Shown: piece by piece, positions 11,249-22,115 of the stretch
How the letters are laid out: every line of letters begins with the position of its first letter
Numbering within the stretch: the stretch's first letter is position 1
From: Capitulum mitella
Taxonomy: Eukaryota; Arthropoda; Thecostraca; Pollicipedomorpha; Pollicipedidae
NCBI GenBank assembly: GCA_030062745.1
Contig: CP099848.1
Coordinates: 15,549,081-15,613,080, forward strand
DNA: 64,000 nucleotides
Reading direction: 5' to 3'
Translations under genes and position numbers: made by a program
Notes under the pieces: model-generated
The model's input: only the letters and a program-made list of their open reading frames with translations
Database searches by the model: none
What the model was told of the DNA's origin: nothing

Positions 11249-12656
11249 TCACCGCAACAGAGGTCCAGTGAGGTACGATAATGGAAGGCTGAATGAAGAC
11301 GAAAAACACTGGTCTCCTCCGTCAGTCACCCACTGGGACCCATGCGGTGACTTGAGGTGATGGGTGTTACGCTTGCAGATATCGCACTCCTCGTGTCCAA
11401 GAACCAGGATGCGGACGACGATGCAGCTCCAGCTGCAGCAGCGACTCCAGCTCCCTTGCCTTCCTGTCCTCATCCCCCTCCGGTTATCACATCGCTCGTG
11501 TTGGACCGTTTGTGGTTGCCTTTCCCCTTCCACCTGTACTGCCTTTCTAAGGGCGGCGGTGCAGGTGGTTCCCTCCCAACCCCTTTTCCCTCTCTCTATC
11601 CCCCTCCCTTTCTGCTGTCTAACTCGTCCACTGGCCTGAAGGAGTGGACGTCTCAGGCTGTCCGGGGAAGGCGACGTGTGTCTCCTGGGGCAGCGAATGA
11701 GGAGGTGTTCAATGCTGAGGAATGCATACCTGTGTGGCATTGAGTGGGTCCGATTCCAATAACCTTCGCCCAGGTAGGGCGGATCCTTACGACCCCCATG
11801 TTTCCCAGTAGGAATTTCCCACCAGGAATTTCTAGGCATTATACTTCATGAATTGAGTCCAATGGCCCACCAGTGCAATGACGTTCCACTGGAACAGGAA
11901 TTCAGGGATACCTCGATCTACCTCGATCCATGCCTGGCGCTAAGGGAAGGTGTGTCGGGTGTGACGCGGGATCTGACCCCTGCACCATCCCGAACGAGCT
12001 CGCCGCGACGCCGAAGCACGGCCTGCGTCAGAGCCCCGGCAAGAGGTCGGGCGGCCTCGGAGCCCGAGCCCCCGCCCCCGCTTTTCCTTCCAGAGGAGGC
12101 GAGTGACGGGCACGACAGACACCGGCTCCGGAAACTGGCGCCCGAACCGGTCGCCCCCGAGGGAAACAACCCGCCTCGGGGAGAGGGAAAGGCGGCCTGA
12201 ACGCCATCTGAGAGGCCCCAACTCTGACGACGGGGACCACGAGCCACTGCATGGCGAGGGGGACGAAATCCCAAGGGGCGAGTCGCCGGGCCACAACTAC
12301 AGGTCGGGCCGCCGGGGAGGATCCTTCACCTTGAGAAAGGCCAAAGGCCTCGCCCGGAGAAGGCCATGCTTGCCCGGAGTTTCGTCAGGCGGCAGCAGCG
12401 GGGACAGTATGGTAGGTGCCTGGCCCAAGGTTTTGCCGTTCAGGAACCTGCACTGAAAAAAGTTTTTGTTCCCAGGAGTCACACGTGACCAACGTATTTG
12501 GAGACTTAACTCTCGCTAGGGGCGTCGCTTTCCGAAAAAAGCCTATGCTTAAACGCGAAGAAATGCAAGAGTCGGTTTTGTGCTTGACGCCTGAGACGGG
12601 AGTCACCCTACGGTGCCCAAAAGGTGCGGCGACCACCACGCGAGGTTCCATGTAAT
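11249..12656 (-). mobile_element. Internally deleted LINE remnant (minus strand)
   Basis: Read on the minus strand, 11915-11850 matches the start of LINE ORF2: TTCCACTGGAACAGGAATTC on the plus strand parallels the LINE A ORF2 start near 19430. Almost directly after it, 11840-11700 encodes a peptide with SIEHLLIRCPRRH. This resembles the C-terminal cysteine/histidine region of Jockey/I-type ORF2 proteins, where an EHLL..CP motif is usual. The central endonuclease and reverse transcriptase regions are therefore missing. The GC-rich stretch 11920-12656 is probably decayed ORF1. The C-terminal assignment rests on one short motif. Confidence 0.45.
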
Positions 12657-12849
12657 CGATGCGCGGTGAGAGACTCGTGCCCCGCGAACTGTCAGTTGCA
12701 TGACTCCCGTTAGTTTCTGCTCACCCCACTAACATCTGGGAACTTCCAAAACGCGGGAGACTGGCCAACCGACGTTGAAAATGAAGCCTTTAGAATGGGC
12801 ATGACACCTGCGCATGAAGTCACCTGGCGCGTGCCACAGAATTTTCAGC
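12657..12849. other. Short unassigned spacer
   Basis: Nothing recognised between the two LINE remnants. Confidence 0.4.
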
Positions 12850-14035
12850 CGCCGCATTGCGTCTCTTTCTCGGCCCTTCGTGCTTCACGGGTGCAGCAGC
12901 TCAAGAAGGAGCTCAAGACATTACAGGGTGGATCTCCTTGTCCAGTTCTGATTTGGTTTTAACAAAGCATTATGGAATATTGTGGACTGGATGCAATCAC
13001 CACACACTGTCACCAGTTCTTGTGTGTGGACCATTGCACACAACCGTGTTATGCAATGCCCCTATAGATAGACGCGCATTTGTAGTGCGTGTCTATCCCC
13101 CTTCCCACCTCCCTTCGGTGCTTCCACCCTTAAGGCACCACTTTCGTTTCGGTGATTGCAATGCCTCCCTGCCCTTGTTAGGGCGTGTAACACCCCCCTG
13201 GTGTAGAGCCTCGAGGTCTGCGCCGTCGCGTAAACGGCGTCCCTTTTTTCTCTTTCCTTCTCTTTGCTATCCTGAGTCTTTTCTTTACTAATCCTAAGCC
13301 ACTGGGGATACCTAACGGTGCATAGCCTCCTCACTTGGCCCTTCAGGGGTGGTGAGGAGGTCCAACGAACCAGGTGCGCTCTCTAGTTCCTCTTCAGTCC
13401 CTCTACTAGACCTACTCTATCCCACCTTTACATCCTCGCAGTTGCCACATATAGTCTCACTCCACTACACATCACTCAGGAAATAGGTTGTCTCATCTCA
13501 GGTTGTCGGACATGTCCTCTCGGGACCCCTGAGGGGGTCCCCCGAAACCGGGTGCTGCCCCTCGGGTGGCACGTCTGTCCCCCGATAGATAGAGCGAGAG
13601 CAAGGTGACGGGGAACTGTGCAAGTTGAATTTTGATGGTGGCAAAATCGAGGTTGCTTTTGAGGGAGATTCTAGAGTGCAAGAGAGAATTAGAGACAAAG
13701 AGAGCCGTGCCACCTCGTGAAACCCCCGAGTTTCTGCCGCCTCTGGACGAGGCGTTCATTTTCCTGCGACCCGTTGAGGATCGCTTCATTAAAAACCCGT
13801 TCGCCCTCAAGAGGGAGCCCGATACTACCCTGGGTCCCGTCCGCACCGCCGAGGTGGTACGGTCCGGATCCATCCTGATCCAGACACAACATAAAGCCCA
13901 GACAAACAAAACAAAACAAAAGGGTCTGACCTCCTTCCTGGGGATCGTTGTGTCACCTGAAGTGGCATCTTACCTCAATGCCACTATGGGCACCTTGTAC
14001 ACACAGAGAAAAATTCAGTACCCCTGGTGCTAATC
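12850..14035 (-). mobile_element. 5'-inverted LINE fragment
   Basis: The minus strand at 13720-13584 encodes RGGTALFVSNSLLHSRISLK and continues nearly identically to the LINE A endonuclease at about 19608-19738. Immediately beside it, on the plus strand, 13720-14035 encodes an ORF1-like segment (EVVRSGSILIQT, GLTSFLGIVVSP, YLNATMGTLY). ORF1 normally precedes the endonuclease on the same strand, so the 5' part is inverted. That is the arrangement produced by twin-primed LINE integration. The sequence from 13584 down to about 12850 may be 3' tail, but I cannot confirm it. Confidence 0.6.
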
Positions 14036-15678
14036 TTTTTAATTAGTCCCAATAGAGCGCTGCTAGAAGTACATTTGCCGTAAAAGTGGCAAAATTTCAA
14101 CCTATTTAGAGCCAGTGGTACTACTCAATCGCCCTTGAGTATGATACGGGTGTTAAAATTACTCCTCAAGTCGTCCAGTATTCTGTTAGCACCCCGCAAG
14201 CACCCCACGTCAGCCGTTCGAAATGCGCGCGCGCGGGAGGTGGAGGGAGGTTGCGCAAACTGCTCCACGATTGACTGCTAAATAAAGTTTAAATTAACCC
14301 CTGCAGGGTAACGTAAACCCCAATCGGGTACTTATCAGTGTGAAGTGCACGTTTTCTGCGCGCGCAGACGCGGTCAAGACGCCATTTTCGTGCAGTGCGT
14401 GGTCTGGAGCACTGAGGACGCATCCTGAGGATGATTTCTGATGAAGGTGAGGTGATTCAGCTGTATGTGTGTACCTGTTTGGTGAGTGTTGTCTTATAAT
14501 GTATGAACTTATGCATTCTGGTAGATAAGAAACATAGCATATGCGCCTTAGGATTTTCCTAGCCTGCAAGTTGGCAAGAACGTAACTGGGTAGATATTTT
14601 TGGGCGCTCACAGGCCGGCCCCAAACGTGAAGGCCGTTTCATTTAACGACAGCTTGTATGAACACGAACTACGCCTTAAGAAAATTGGTTTGCAAAGGTT
14701 TGATTGTTGTGATGCAGTGACGTGCAATGATTGCTTTTGGAGTAGCATCCCAGGTACCTGACCTCTTTTTCCCAATGCAAACGAGTGAGTTGTTGGGCAG
14801 GTAGGGAGGTGTGCCTAAAAATGCAATACTCGTGATTAAAATAGGAACAAACTGTGGTACTGATGGAGGATATGCCTTATGCTATATGATGAGGTAGAAA
14901 GGTAGATCAGGATCCGATAAACTTTTTATCTCACACATATTTCTCTGTACCGGGCTTCGCATAGGTATACTTTTCACGGTATACCATGAACGTTGGTACA
15001 CAAAAACAGCAAAAAGCATTTTTGCTTTGCGGGTCTTTTCAGCACGACCCCTGCAGCCTGCAGGCCTCTGGGCTCAAAACGATAACCATTTTTTGACAAC
15101 AGGAAGGGTAAAACGGGGTAAAACGCCTCTCCGGAAAGACGCCTGTTGGGCCTAGCAGTAACACACCACCTACCTTATCGCTGAATGCTTCTGAAGGCTG
15201 CACTACGCTGCACAGATATATGTTGTCATATTTTCAGCGTATGCTGATTCAATATCGTCATTTTTATTTGTGACATATCGGTCTGTTTAGAATAGCTAGG
15301 ACTTTGCGTTTTATGGGCTTTGCGTTTTACTTGTTATGTGATGATCGTGCATCTGTTGACCTTTTGCTTTTATTTAACCTGCGTCAGGGTGGAATTTATT
15401 TCATTTTGGTTAGTTCGATTGGTAGCATCAGGGATAAAGGACCGATTTTATGTGGAATGTGAAGACCCGTTATAGCGCATAGCATTCGTTAATCAAAATT
15501 CATAACTTACGTACACGTGACATACGGTGGTTAGCGTTACTTCGGATCCTCAAGAATCATAACAAACGTCATTCTCAAGTAGATTGAAAGCCGCTTTCAG
15601 CGCCGGTACCATCCAAACGTTTCTGGCTCCAAGCCGGTACATCATATCTCTGGAGTGTTGCGGTGTGGGGCCGGTAGC
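14036..15678. other. Unassigned intergenic sequence
   Basis: AT-balanced with no long open frame and no element ends that I can see. Confidence 0.45.
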
Positions 15679-16091
15679 CAGGGGCGTCGGTTTATGTAAA
15701 TGATTAGAGGCTTAGCCGACGGCCTGACAACCTACCTTCCCCAAATGTGAGTTTTACAACAGATTTCGCCCACGTTATATTTGCCGCCTGCAATTTATAA
15801 GTTTCTTTGTTACTATTTATAAACCAAAAATTTCATATATCCCATGTATATAGTCATATATATATAGATAGACGATAGAAAGGTAGATAGATGGATTCGT
15901 TTATGTTTTTTTCTGCAATTTCTGCCTATCTTTTATCTATTGCGGCGTTCCTTTCGTTATTCATGCCAATTTCCTTTTAAAACCGGTATAAAATAATGGT
16001 GGCCTAAACCAACATGGGAGGCCGAAATCAACATTAGGTGTGGGCGGGGGGGGGGACAGGACCCTCGCAAAAATACAGATCGACGCCTCTG
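15679..16091 (+). mobile_element. hAT-type MITE (CAGGGG family), 413 bp
   Basis: Starts CAGGGGCGTCGG and ends ATCGACGCCTCTG. It shares its whole order of motifs with 31049-31529: a G run, CGACAACCTACC, TTTTTGTTAC-like A/T stretch, an internal AT microsatellite, CTGCCTAT, AAAACCGG and AATCAACAT. Flanking octamers CCGGTAGC and TCTGTAGC agree at 6 of 8 positions, consistent with a worn 8-bp target duplication. Confidence 0.7.
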
Positions 16092-16808
16092 TCTGTAGCA
16101 GATATTTCGATATCTTATGCATCTCTAGAACGGATGTCCGAAATAGAAGTACGTTTTTTTTTTAAGTCCAGCCCTTCCGCCCCAGCCAAATTGGGATTCA
16201 GTCCAACATATTACCCTAGAGGGGCGTAACTTTGGTGTGGAGTTTTCCATACTGAGGGGCCTTGTTGGTATGAAATTCCATACCAGTATTTTGACCCATT
16301 GATGTATTTTCATGTTTTATTAAAAAGAGTGATGTAAATCCGTTATCCATGTCGCGTTTTAGCGCCGATGACTATTTTTCCATACCAAACTTTGTCCCAG
16401 TTCTACATTCATGCTTCGCTATTGACCTTGCAACGCATTGTTTTAAAACGCAAGCCAACAAAAACCAGCATATTTGGTCAGCAATCCAGTAAAGGGAATA
16501 CGAGCCAATGCGTGGTGCGGGTAAACCGAGCTGAAAACTTGCATCTCTTGCCCAAACCCACAGCGATTGCCCAAATTTAACAATTTGACCAATGGCATAC
16601 CAGAAATGTCTGGGATCCGAAAGGGCTTTGGAACCCTGCCCCCCACCCCAACCCAAAGTCTGGACACCTAGCCCGACCCAAACTTTGCCGTCATGCAGTG
16701 GAGACAGCTGCTTCCCCCCCCCCCCCTGATTTATCATCGGTCGTTTGTGTAGACGTGACAGAATCGCCTCTTTTTATTCATCATTCTAACCCAACCAAAA
16801 AGTTTCTC
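16092..16808. other. Unassigned sequence
   Basis: No gene recognised. Contains a C run near 16716-16729. Confidence 0.4.
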
Positions 16809-17215
16809 TTAACCTGCCCCCGACTGGGGACGGGGCGGTTGACTCCCTAGTCGGGGGGTTCAACCGCCCCACCAGAGATTTTCGCAGTATTGCGGGAGGA
16901 AGAAAAAACACAGGGCCACGAAACGTCGTGTACCTGTTTCATGATCATTTTTACACCCTGTGTCAAAGTTCTGACGTCAGGTCAAGTCGGGTGTCCGACC
17001 TAGGTCAGGTCAGGCGGACCCATGTTCAAAAAAGTTTAGCGCCCTGGAACTTTTTTGGAAAACATGATGTGAAATTTTCATGGATTAGAGATATTGATGG
17101 ATGCAACAAATATGCTATCTCGGATTCTTCGGAAATTTCCGGATTTTCGAAAATTCCGGACTACGTCCGTCAGAACCCTTTTCTGTTGGGTATGATGTTC
17201 ACAAGTGGTAATAAA
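16809..17215. mobile_element. TTAA element family 2, partial copy
   Basis: Begins TTAACCTGCCCCCGACTGGG and resembles the sequence starting at 26927 over about 300 bp. Shared words include a CAC..AGGGCCACGAAAC / CAGAGTCACGAAAC stretch and GACCTAGGTCAGGTCA. A TTAA target followed by CCC-starting ends suits piggyBac-like elements. The opposite end was not found for either copy. The element is non-coding and holds several AGGTCA half-sites. Confidence 0.5.
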
Positions 17216-17224
17216 ACAAGTGAT

Positions 17225-17345
17225 TATGTGTGTCTGTGTGTGCGCGTGGGTGTGCGTATGCGTATGCGTATGCGTGTACGTTTGCGTTTGTGTGTGCGTG
17301 TGGGCGTTTGGGCGCTTGCACGCGTTTGCTTGTGCATGTGCCTCT
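17225..17345. repeat. (TGTGCG)-type purine/pyrimidine microsatellite
   Basis: Alternating GT/GC tract with GCGTATGCGTATGCGTATGC in its middle. Such alternating tracts can adopt Z-DNA. It lies about 60 bp upstream of a predicted exon. Confidence 0.7.
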
Positions 17346-17402
17346 GATTATCTTCACAGTGAAAAGTCATTCTTTTGTTAATTTATGCGTTCGTTCTTCC
17401 AG

Positions 17403-17713
17403 AAGACACCTTGCGCCAAGTCTCGCACCTGTTGGGCTGCAGCAAAGGAGACCTGTTTCAGAATGTCGCGGCCGAGCGGCGACCATTGCCAGGTATCTAC
17501 GGCCTGACAGTGGCCCAGAGCCACCGGACGCTTTATCAGGCCTCCAGCGAAACAGAGGCTCTGACAGCTCTGGTGCTCGTTCATTCAGTGTACAATGTAC
17601 AGTTTAGTGCGAAGACACGAAACGTGCTATACTATCTCCAGAAATACGTGTTGGGCATAGATGATGGGTCCAAGCCACCGAACAAGGTCTTGTCATTTAT
17701 TTCCAAGCTGTGA
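17403..17713 (+). CDS. Probable terminal exon of an unrecognised protein
   Basis: A pyrimidine-rich stretch ends in TTCTTCCAG at 17402, followed by an open frame of about 103 residues to a TGA at 17711-17713. The first base of its first codon would come from the previous exon. The peptide has no obvious decay and reads like real protein: LRQVSHLLGCSKGDLFQNV near the start, then LLVHS-like hydrophobic helix, then VLYYLQKYVLGIDDGSKPP, ending SFISKL. The last part is like the C-termini of many uncharacterised arthropod proteins, where a tyrosine- and leucine-rich helix precedes the stop. I cannot name the family, and a domesticated or decayed transposon gene remains possible. No upstream exon was identified. 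The last 13 codons lie in a hairpin (17674-17757). Confidence 0.4.
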
Positions 17714-17757
17714 AGCATAACAGGTTGGAAATAAATGGCAAAACCTGGTTCGGTGGC
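17674..17757. promoter_or_regulatory. 38-bp inverted repeat over the stop codon, with AATAAA on both strands
   Basis: Arms 17674-17711 and 17720-17757 match at about 34 of 38 positions with an 8-base loop (GAAGCATA). The left arm carries TTTATT (AATAAA on the minus strand) and the right arm AATAAA at 17730-17735. The minus strand of the right arm re-encodes a copy of the exon's C-terminus (PPNQVLPFISNL versus PPNKVLSFISKL), so the stem is an inverted duplication of coding DNA. A role in 3'-end formation is inference. Confidence 0.55.
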
Positions 17758-18335
17758 CGTATGTCCAAGCGTACCCGGAATACTGTGAGTTCCGGATATT
17801 TGATCTTTTTTTGCGGTGTGCAGATGCATAGCGTTTTTAGTTCGTGTTGTAATGTTTTTCCAAGGAAGCCTTTTCCTTTTGTGCATGAAACCGGCATGCT
17901 TGTAGCTCCTCATGTTTTGACTTAATGCAGATGAGCGTTGGACTGATGTACAGAGGAGGGATACATATTTGAAGAAAATCACTAAGTCCTGTGTGTGCGT
18001 GATATGTATGATGCGGACTATAATATACGATTCGTTGCATTGATCGACGTATTTACTGTGCATTTAGCGGCTGCAACTGGTGCCCAATTTACCTTCCAGG
18101 TGGAGGTTATTATGGTGTAGGTCAGCCCTCCACGCAGGTAGTTGAGTACTTATTCGGTACTACGAAAAGCATCTGGTGGTGTAAACCAACCTCCTGCGAG
18201 GGTATCTAGGTACTTTTTCGGTACTGCGAAAAGTCCCATCTCCATTTAGTACGTTGTGGGGTGTGGTTTCCTGCAGACACCTTTATTGGTACTTTTGCAT
18301 TAGCACTCAATTTATTTTCGTGTAGAACCTGGGGT
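17758..18335. other. Unassigned sequence with small hairpins
   Basis: No gene. TTCGGTACTRCGAAAAG occurs twice (about 18153 and 18218) and is self-complementary in its centre. GTGTGGTTTCCTGCAG also recurs, at about 18254 and 18455, suggesting a ~200-bp tandem duplication that reaches into LINE A. Confidence 0.4.
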
Positions 18336-19389
18336 GCACAGTTAGTACTCTCGCCGCTAACCCTCGGGGTGTTTTTGAAGATTTCGCAAAGTGCCTAAGA
18401 GAGGGCAGATCGCCAATAAGTACATAAAAGGAACTTTGAGTAGTATCTTGTGTGGTGTGGTTTCCTGCAGCTGGTCTAGTACCCATTGCGTGCTGAACTT
18501 TTCTCTGTGTGTATGCCCCGGAATTGTCTGAATTGTCTGGAGAGGAACACCTGGCCGAGTGGCAGGCCCAGGGAGTCTGCCAGGTGTCTCGACCTCCTTC
18601 CCGAGGACGGGGCCCGGCCCCAACCATCAAGTAGCTTTTTGGGTCCTCGCCTCCCTCAGCACGTCTACGCTCCTCGCAATCCGACCGTTTGTGGCCGCCC
18701 CCAGACGATGCCGGCACTGCCAACGGTACGGTCACATTGACAAAACCTGCCGGTCAAAGACACCCACTTGCAGCATGTGTGCGGCTGCCCATGATATTCG
18801 GGTATGCCCTGAGGACGCTCCCACTCTGTGTGCAGTTTGCGGTGGACCTCACCCTGTTTGGGACGCCGGCTGCCCAGGTTGGGCCTACTTCTGCCAGAGG
18901 GAGGCCGAGAAGGTCGAGAGGCGCTTTCGTCTCTCAGACCTCCCCCTCCGCGGCCCCCAAGAGTGGCCGACGCCTAGTGAGGCCCACGGAACTCGCCTTC
19001 CCGGCCCCTCTCAGGCAGACAGGACCCGCGAGGCGGATCCTGCCCCCTCCACGCGGGGCCCTCGTCCTCGCTCCCGGCCGGACCCACTCCCGGCCCCCTC
19101 AGTGGCCCAGCCTAATGTGGCTCTGAGCCCGCCCTCCGGGAGCTCGTCAGGGAGCGACTCCTCTCCACCGGCTCCCAGGTCGGGGAGGAGGTCCCTCTCC
19201 TCTCCTGGGTCCTGTCCATTCCTGGGGGTCTCGGCCTCAAGCCGGGCAATGCAGGCCTCCCCTGCGTCCTCCAAATCGGAGCCGACTCCTAGCGAGTCTG
19301 AGGGAACCTCTAAGCCCCCCGACGCCGCGGGCTCGCACGCGACTGCGAAGGGGCAGGGGTCTCCGCCGGACGCGCAACCCGGGCCCTAG
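18336..19389 (+). pseudogene. LINE A ORF1 (zinc-knuckle RNA-binding protein), frameshifted
   Basis: ORF1 proteins of I/Jockey LINEs bind the element RNA and package it with ORF2. The C-terminal half is clear: RRCRHCQRYGHIDKTC, CSMCAAAHDIRVC and CAVCGGPHPVWDAGC form three knuckles in a row, followed by a long Pro/Ser-rich tail ending at a TAG at 19387-19389. Upstream, a second frame encodes VYAPELSELSGEEHLAEWQA, the region that normally precedes the knuckles, so at least one frameshift lies near 18600-18660. The middle knuckle is one residue shorter than the usual CX2CX4HX4C spacing. The N-terminal part (about 18336-18500) is only faintly readable. ORF2 starts 12 bases downstream. Confidence 0.7.
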
Positions 19390-19401
19390 TAGCCTGCAGT
19401 G

Positions 19402-20149
19402 ATGTCTCGAACTGCCTCTGAATTTCTGCTCCAGTGGAACATCAATGGATTGGTGGTCCACTGGGCGGAATTGAAAGAGCATATCGCCAAAAATAGGCCA
19501 TTAGTTGCCGCCATTCAGGAGACTCATTTTCTTGATTCTGACCAGTACAATTTCAATATTTCAGGCTATTCCCTTTACAAACACTGCGTTAATGTAGCTC
19601 CCCGACGAGGTGGCACGGCTCTCTTTGTCTCGAATTCTCTCTTGCACTCTAGAATCTCCCTCAAAAGCAACCTCGATTTTGCCGCCATCAAAATTCAACT
19701 TGCACAGTTCCCCGTCACCTTGCTCTCGCTCTATCTCTCTCGCTCTGACAGCGCTGTTACCTACTTCTCTCTCTCTCCACCTTGCTTAATCACATCTCCG
19801 CCCCTTGCGTAATTTTGAGTGACTTCAACGCCCATCATGCCGCATGGGGTTGTCGCATCACAGACGCTAGGGCCTGGTATATTGAAACGCTTTTACATGA
19901 CCTCAACCTAATATTCCTCAATGACCGGAGCCCCACACACGCAACCCCAAGATCACAATCAGCCATCGACCTCTCTCTTGTTTCCAGTAACATATCTGCC
20001 AAATTTTCGTGGCGCGTACAACCGGCCAGATACTTTAGTGATCATTACCCCATGCACATCCACCTGCATAACACTGCCTCAGGTCAATACGATTACCACT
20101 TCCTACCCAGGTGGAACATTAAACGCGCGGACTGGCCATCCTACGACAT
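19402..20149 (+). pseudogene. LINE A ORF2, endonuclease domain
   Basis: AP-type endonuclease that nicks target DNA to prime reverse transcription. ATG at 19402 gives MSRTASEFLLQWNINGL. Landmark residues look intact: QWN at the start, QETHF, SDFNAHHAAWG and SDHYPM. One frameshift occurs in a CT-rich run at about 19755-19780, after which VILSDFNAHH continues in another frame. The domain ends with NIKRADWPSYD, where the inserted region begins. A fragment nearly identical to residues 70-115 lies inverted at 13584-13720, so this family has more than one copy here. Confidence 0.8.
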
Positions 20150-20346
20150 GCTTGTTACGGGGCCCCGATGGAGTGTAAAGGGGCCCCTGCTTGCCTGTTA
20201 TGATGCCCCAGCCGACCTTTAAGGGGTACCCGTCGGATTGGCAGGAACGTTTTTGCAGGCAAGCAGGGGCCCGTTTACAATCCACCGGAGCCCCTTTACA
20301 CACCGACAGGTGGTCTCTACTGATCAACAGTGGCCTATTGGAGGCC
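20150..20346. repeat. Left arm of a 197-bp inverted repeat
   Basis: Starts GCTTGTTACGGGGCCCCGAT. Matches the reverse complement of 25413-25609 with about six differences over 197 bp. Its outer end abuts LINE A coding sequence. The motif GTAAAGGGGCCCC belongs to the ~22-bp degenerate array described on the right side. Confidence 0.85.
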
Positions 20347-21171
20347 AGAGGTCTCATCGGCCAGGATCGTGAACGCCGGACCGATGTCACATTCCATGAT
20401 GGTGCGTACGATGTTTTACTGCATCTTCGTTCTGATGATGTCGATCAGTTCATTTCGGACCATTCGGCTTGAGTACATGGCAGTGGCTTTTGATTCGTTC
20501 ATAACTTCCGGAGCCCGGCGTCATCTTCTGCCTTGAAGCGCAGCAAAGCCCGAAAAGTTCCTTCGTTCGCGTCAGTATCGCCTCCGCTGGTGAGACGCCC
20601 CGAGTCCCGGTGTCCTCTGAGAGGTGTTCTGTTTCCCACAGAGAACGACAGTTTGGCGACAGACAGCAGACCTCTCAATCTCGTGCCGATCGTGTAGCCA
20701 CTGCTTGTTGTCCCTGCCACGGATGTCCCGCACCGTCTTCGTCAACGACTCCCTGAAGTCCAGGGCCGCTCGGACAGCCTCGGCGTGGTACGCGGTTACG
20801 GCGTGACTGTACCGACTGCACGGCTTGAATCCAGTACGAGTCTTTTCCGGGTGTGGCCAGCTGAATTTGTTCAGAGGCTCACCGACAAGGCAACCAGGCA
20901 TGTACCAACAGTTGGCCACACCCGCAGCTCTTCTGGCGAACAGCACACAGAGCCGGAAGAAGTGGCCGCGCCTGGATTCCGAACAGAAGGGCCGGCTGTA
21001 AATGATCAGGCGCTTGTCGGTGATCTTCCTTCTGTATTCAGTGCCATCCAAGTAGACTTTCACCGAAGCTGGCCGTTCAGAGTTCGGGGGTGGCAGCCAG
21101 GGATGGTTTACCTGGAGCCTGGCTGCGTCGTCAATGTGACAGCAACACCAGGGGGTATTCGGCCATGTCAC
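20347..21171 (-). pseudogene. Decayed hAT-superfamily transposase (TTF/ZMYM-like group)
   Basis: On the minus strand, from 21171 downwards, separate frames encode successive parts of a hAT transposase. One runs YSHAVTAYHAEAVRAALDF and then LLCGKQ-like sequence (VVLCGKQNT). The next frame continues TPLRGHRDSGRL and DANEGTFRALLRFKAEDDAG. A third frame near 20360-20470 has VRNELIDIIRTKM, then TILADETSG. The order RGHR, then NEG(N/T)FRALL, then ADET is characteristic of hAT transposases with a TTF-type zinc finger, as in ZMYM1-like proteins; the ADET aspartate is the first catalytic residue. Several frameshifts and at least one stop are present. The copy is cut off just after ADETSG by the inverted-repeat arm. 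Confidence 0.65.
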
Positions 21172-22115
21172 ACGACGACGAAAATGGCCTCGACGAGCTC
21201 GCAGGTGGGGACGACGGTTGATAGGCAGAATCGGGAGGTGGATCTAAAAAGGAAAGTGAGGGACTGGAAATTGAAAAGTGCGGGAAAGTCGAAAGTGAGG
21301 GACTGGATGAAATTTTCTGCAGCACAATATGAGCTCAGGAATTCTTGAACTCAGGCACTTCGCCGACGAAGGCCCAGTTAAGTATCAACCCAACTACAAC
21401 TATGCATGCCACCAACTAATGAGCAACCAATGTAAGGAAAAGGCATCACTGCTTGAACAGCTGACTTCAGTGGCGATGACGAATGTTTCCATCGCATGCT
21501 TGCATCTTATGAGAATCGAGCCAGGGACATACTGCCGATGTGGGAGAAAATTCCAAACCACCAGCCATGCGTATCGATACAATTTAATGCCAAAACGCTG
21601 GAAAATCCAACACGTGCGTCTCATGAAATGAACTCACCAGTAGTGGTCCACGTCAGGCTCGGATGGATTCCAAGGATCTGGGCCGAGAGGGCAGGACGGT
21701 AGGCCCGGCAGGCTCTCGGCCTCCTCGGTAGAAGCTGCCGCGAAGAGAGTTTGTATAAATTTCCTAAACGACAGTCAATTTGAGGATCAGACATTTGTGA
21801 TGTCTCGATGTTTTAAAACGTACTGGCCTTCGGTGACATTGGTTATCGCTTCAAGTACCCATTTAGGCATAGATCTTTTTGCTGGAACATATTTTGCAGA
21901 GGTTTTTAATATACTGGTCTCAACTGCTGTCCCAAGTGGGTACGGCGAAGTCAGATGCGGTGAGCGCATCCAGCCCTGGATATGATGATCGCGTATCTGA
22001 CAAATTCATCGCCACTTCACGTCCTGTACCACACCCACCGCAATTCACAGAAAGCAAGTTTGGGAACACCTGCTGATATCGCAATGCACAGGACTCAACC
22101 CAGAATCAAGACGCC
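21172..22115. other. Interior of composite insertion, unassigned
   Basis: Short open frames only. The part nearest 21172 could be the diverged N-terminal zinc-finger part of the hAT gene. Nothing else is recognised. Confidence 0.35.

Noticed and set aside
11853-12655. Plus-strand open frames as a host gene
   Set aside because: The minus strand matches the start of LINE ORF2 at one edge, and the composition fits decayed LINE ORF1, so a LINE remnant is the simpler reading.
17230-17607. Open frame through the GT/GC microsatellite as an extension of the 17403 exon
   Set aside because: It is in a different frame from the conserved-looking exon and is driven by the microsatellite. The splice acceptor at 17402 explains the exon start better.
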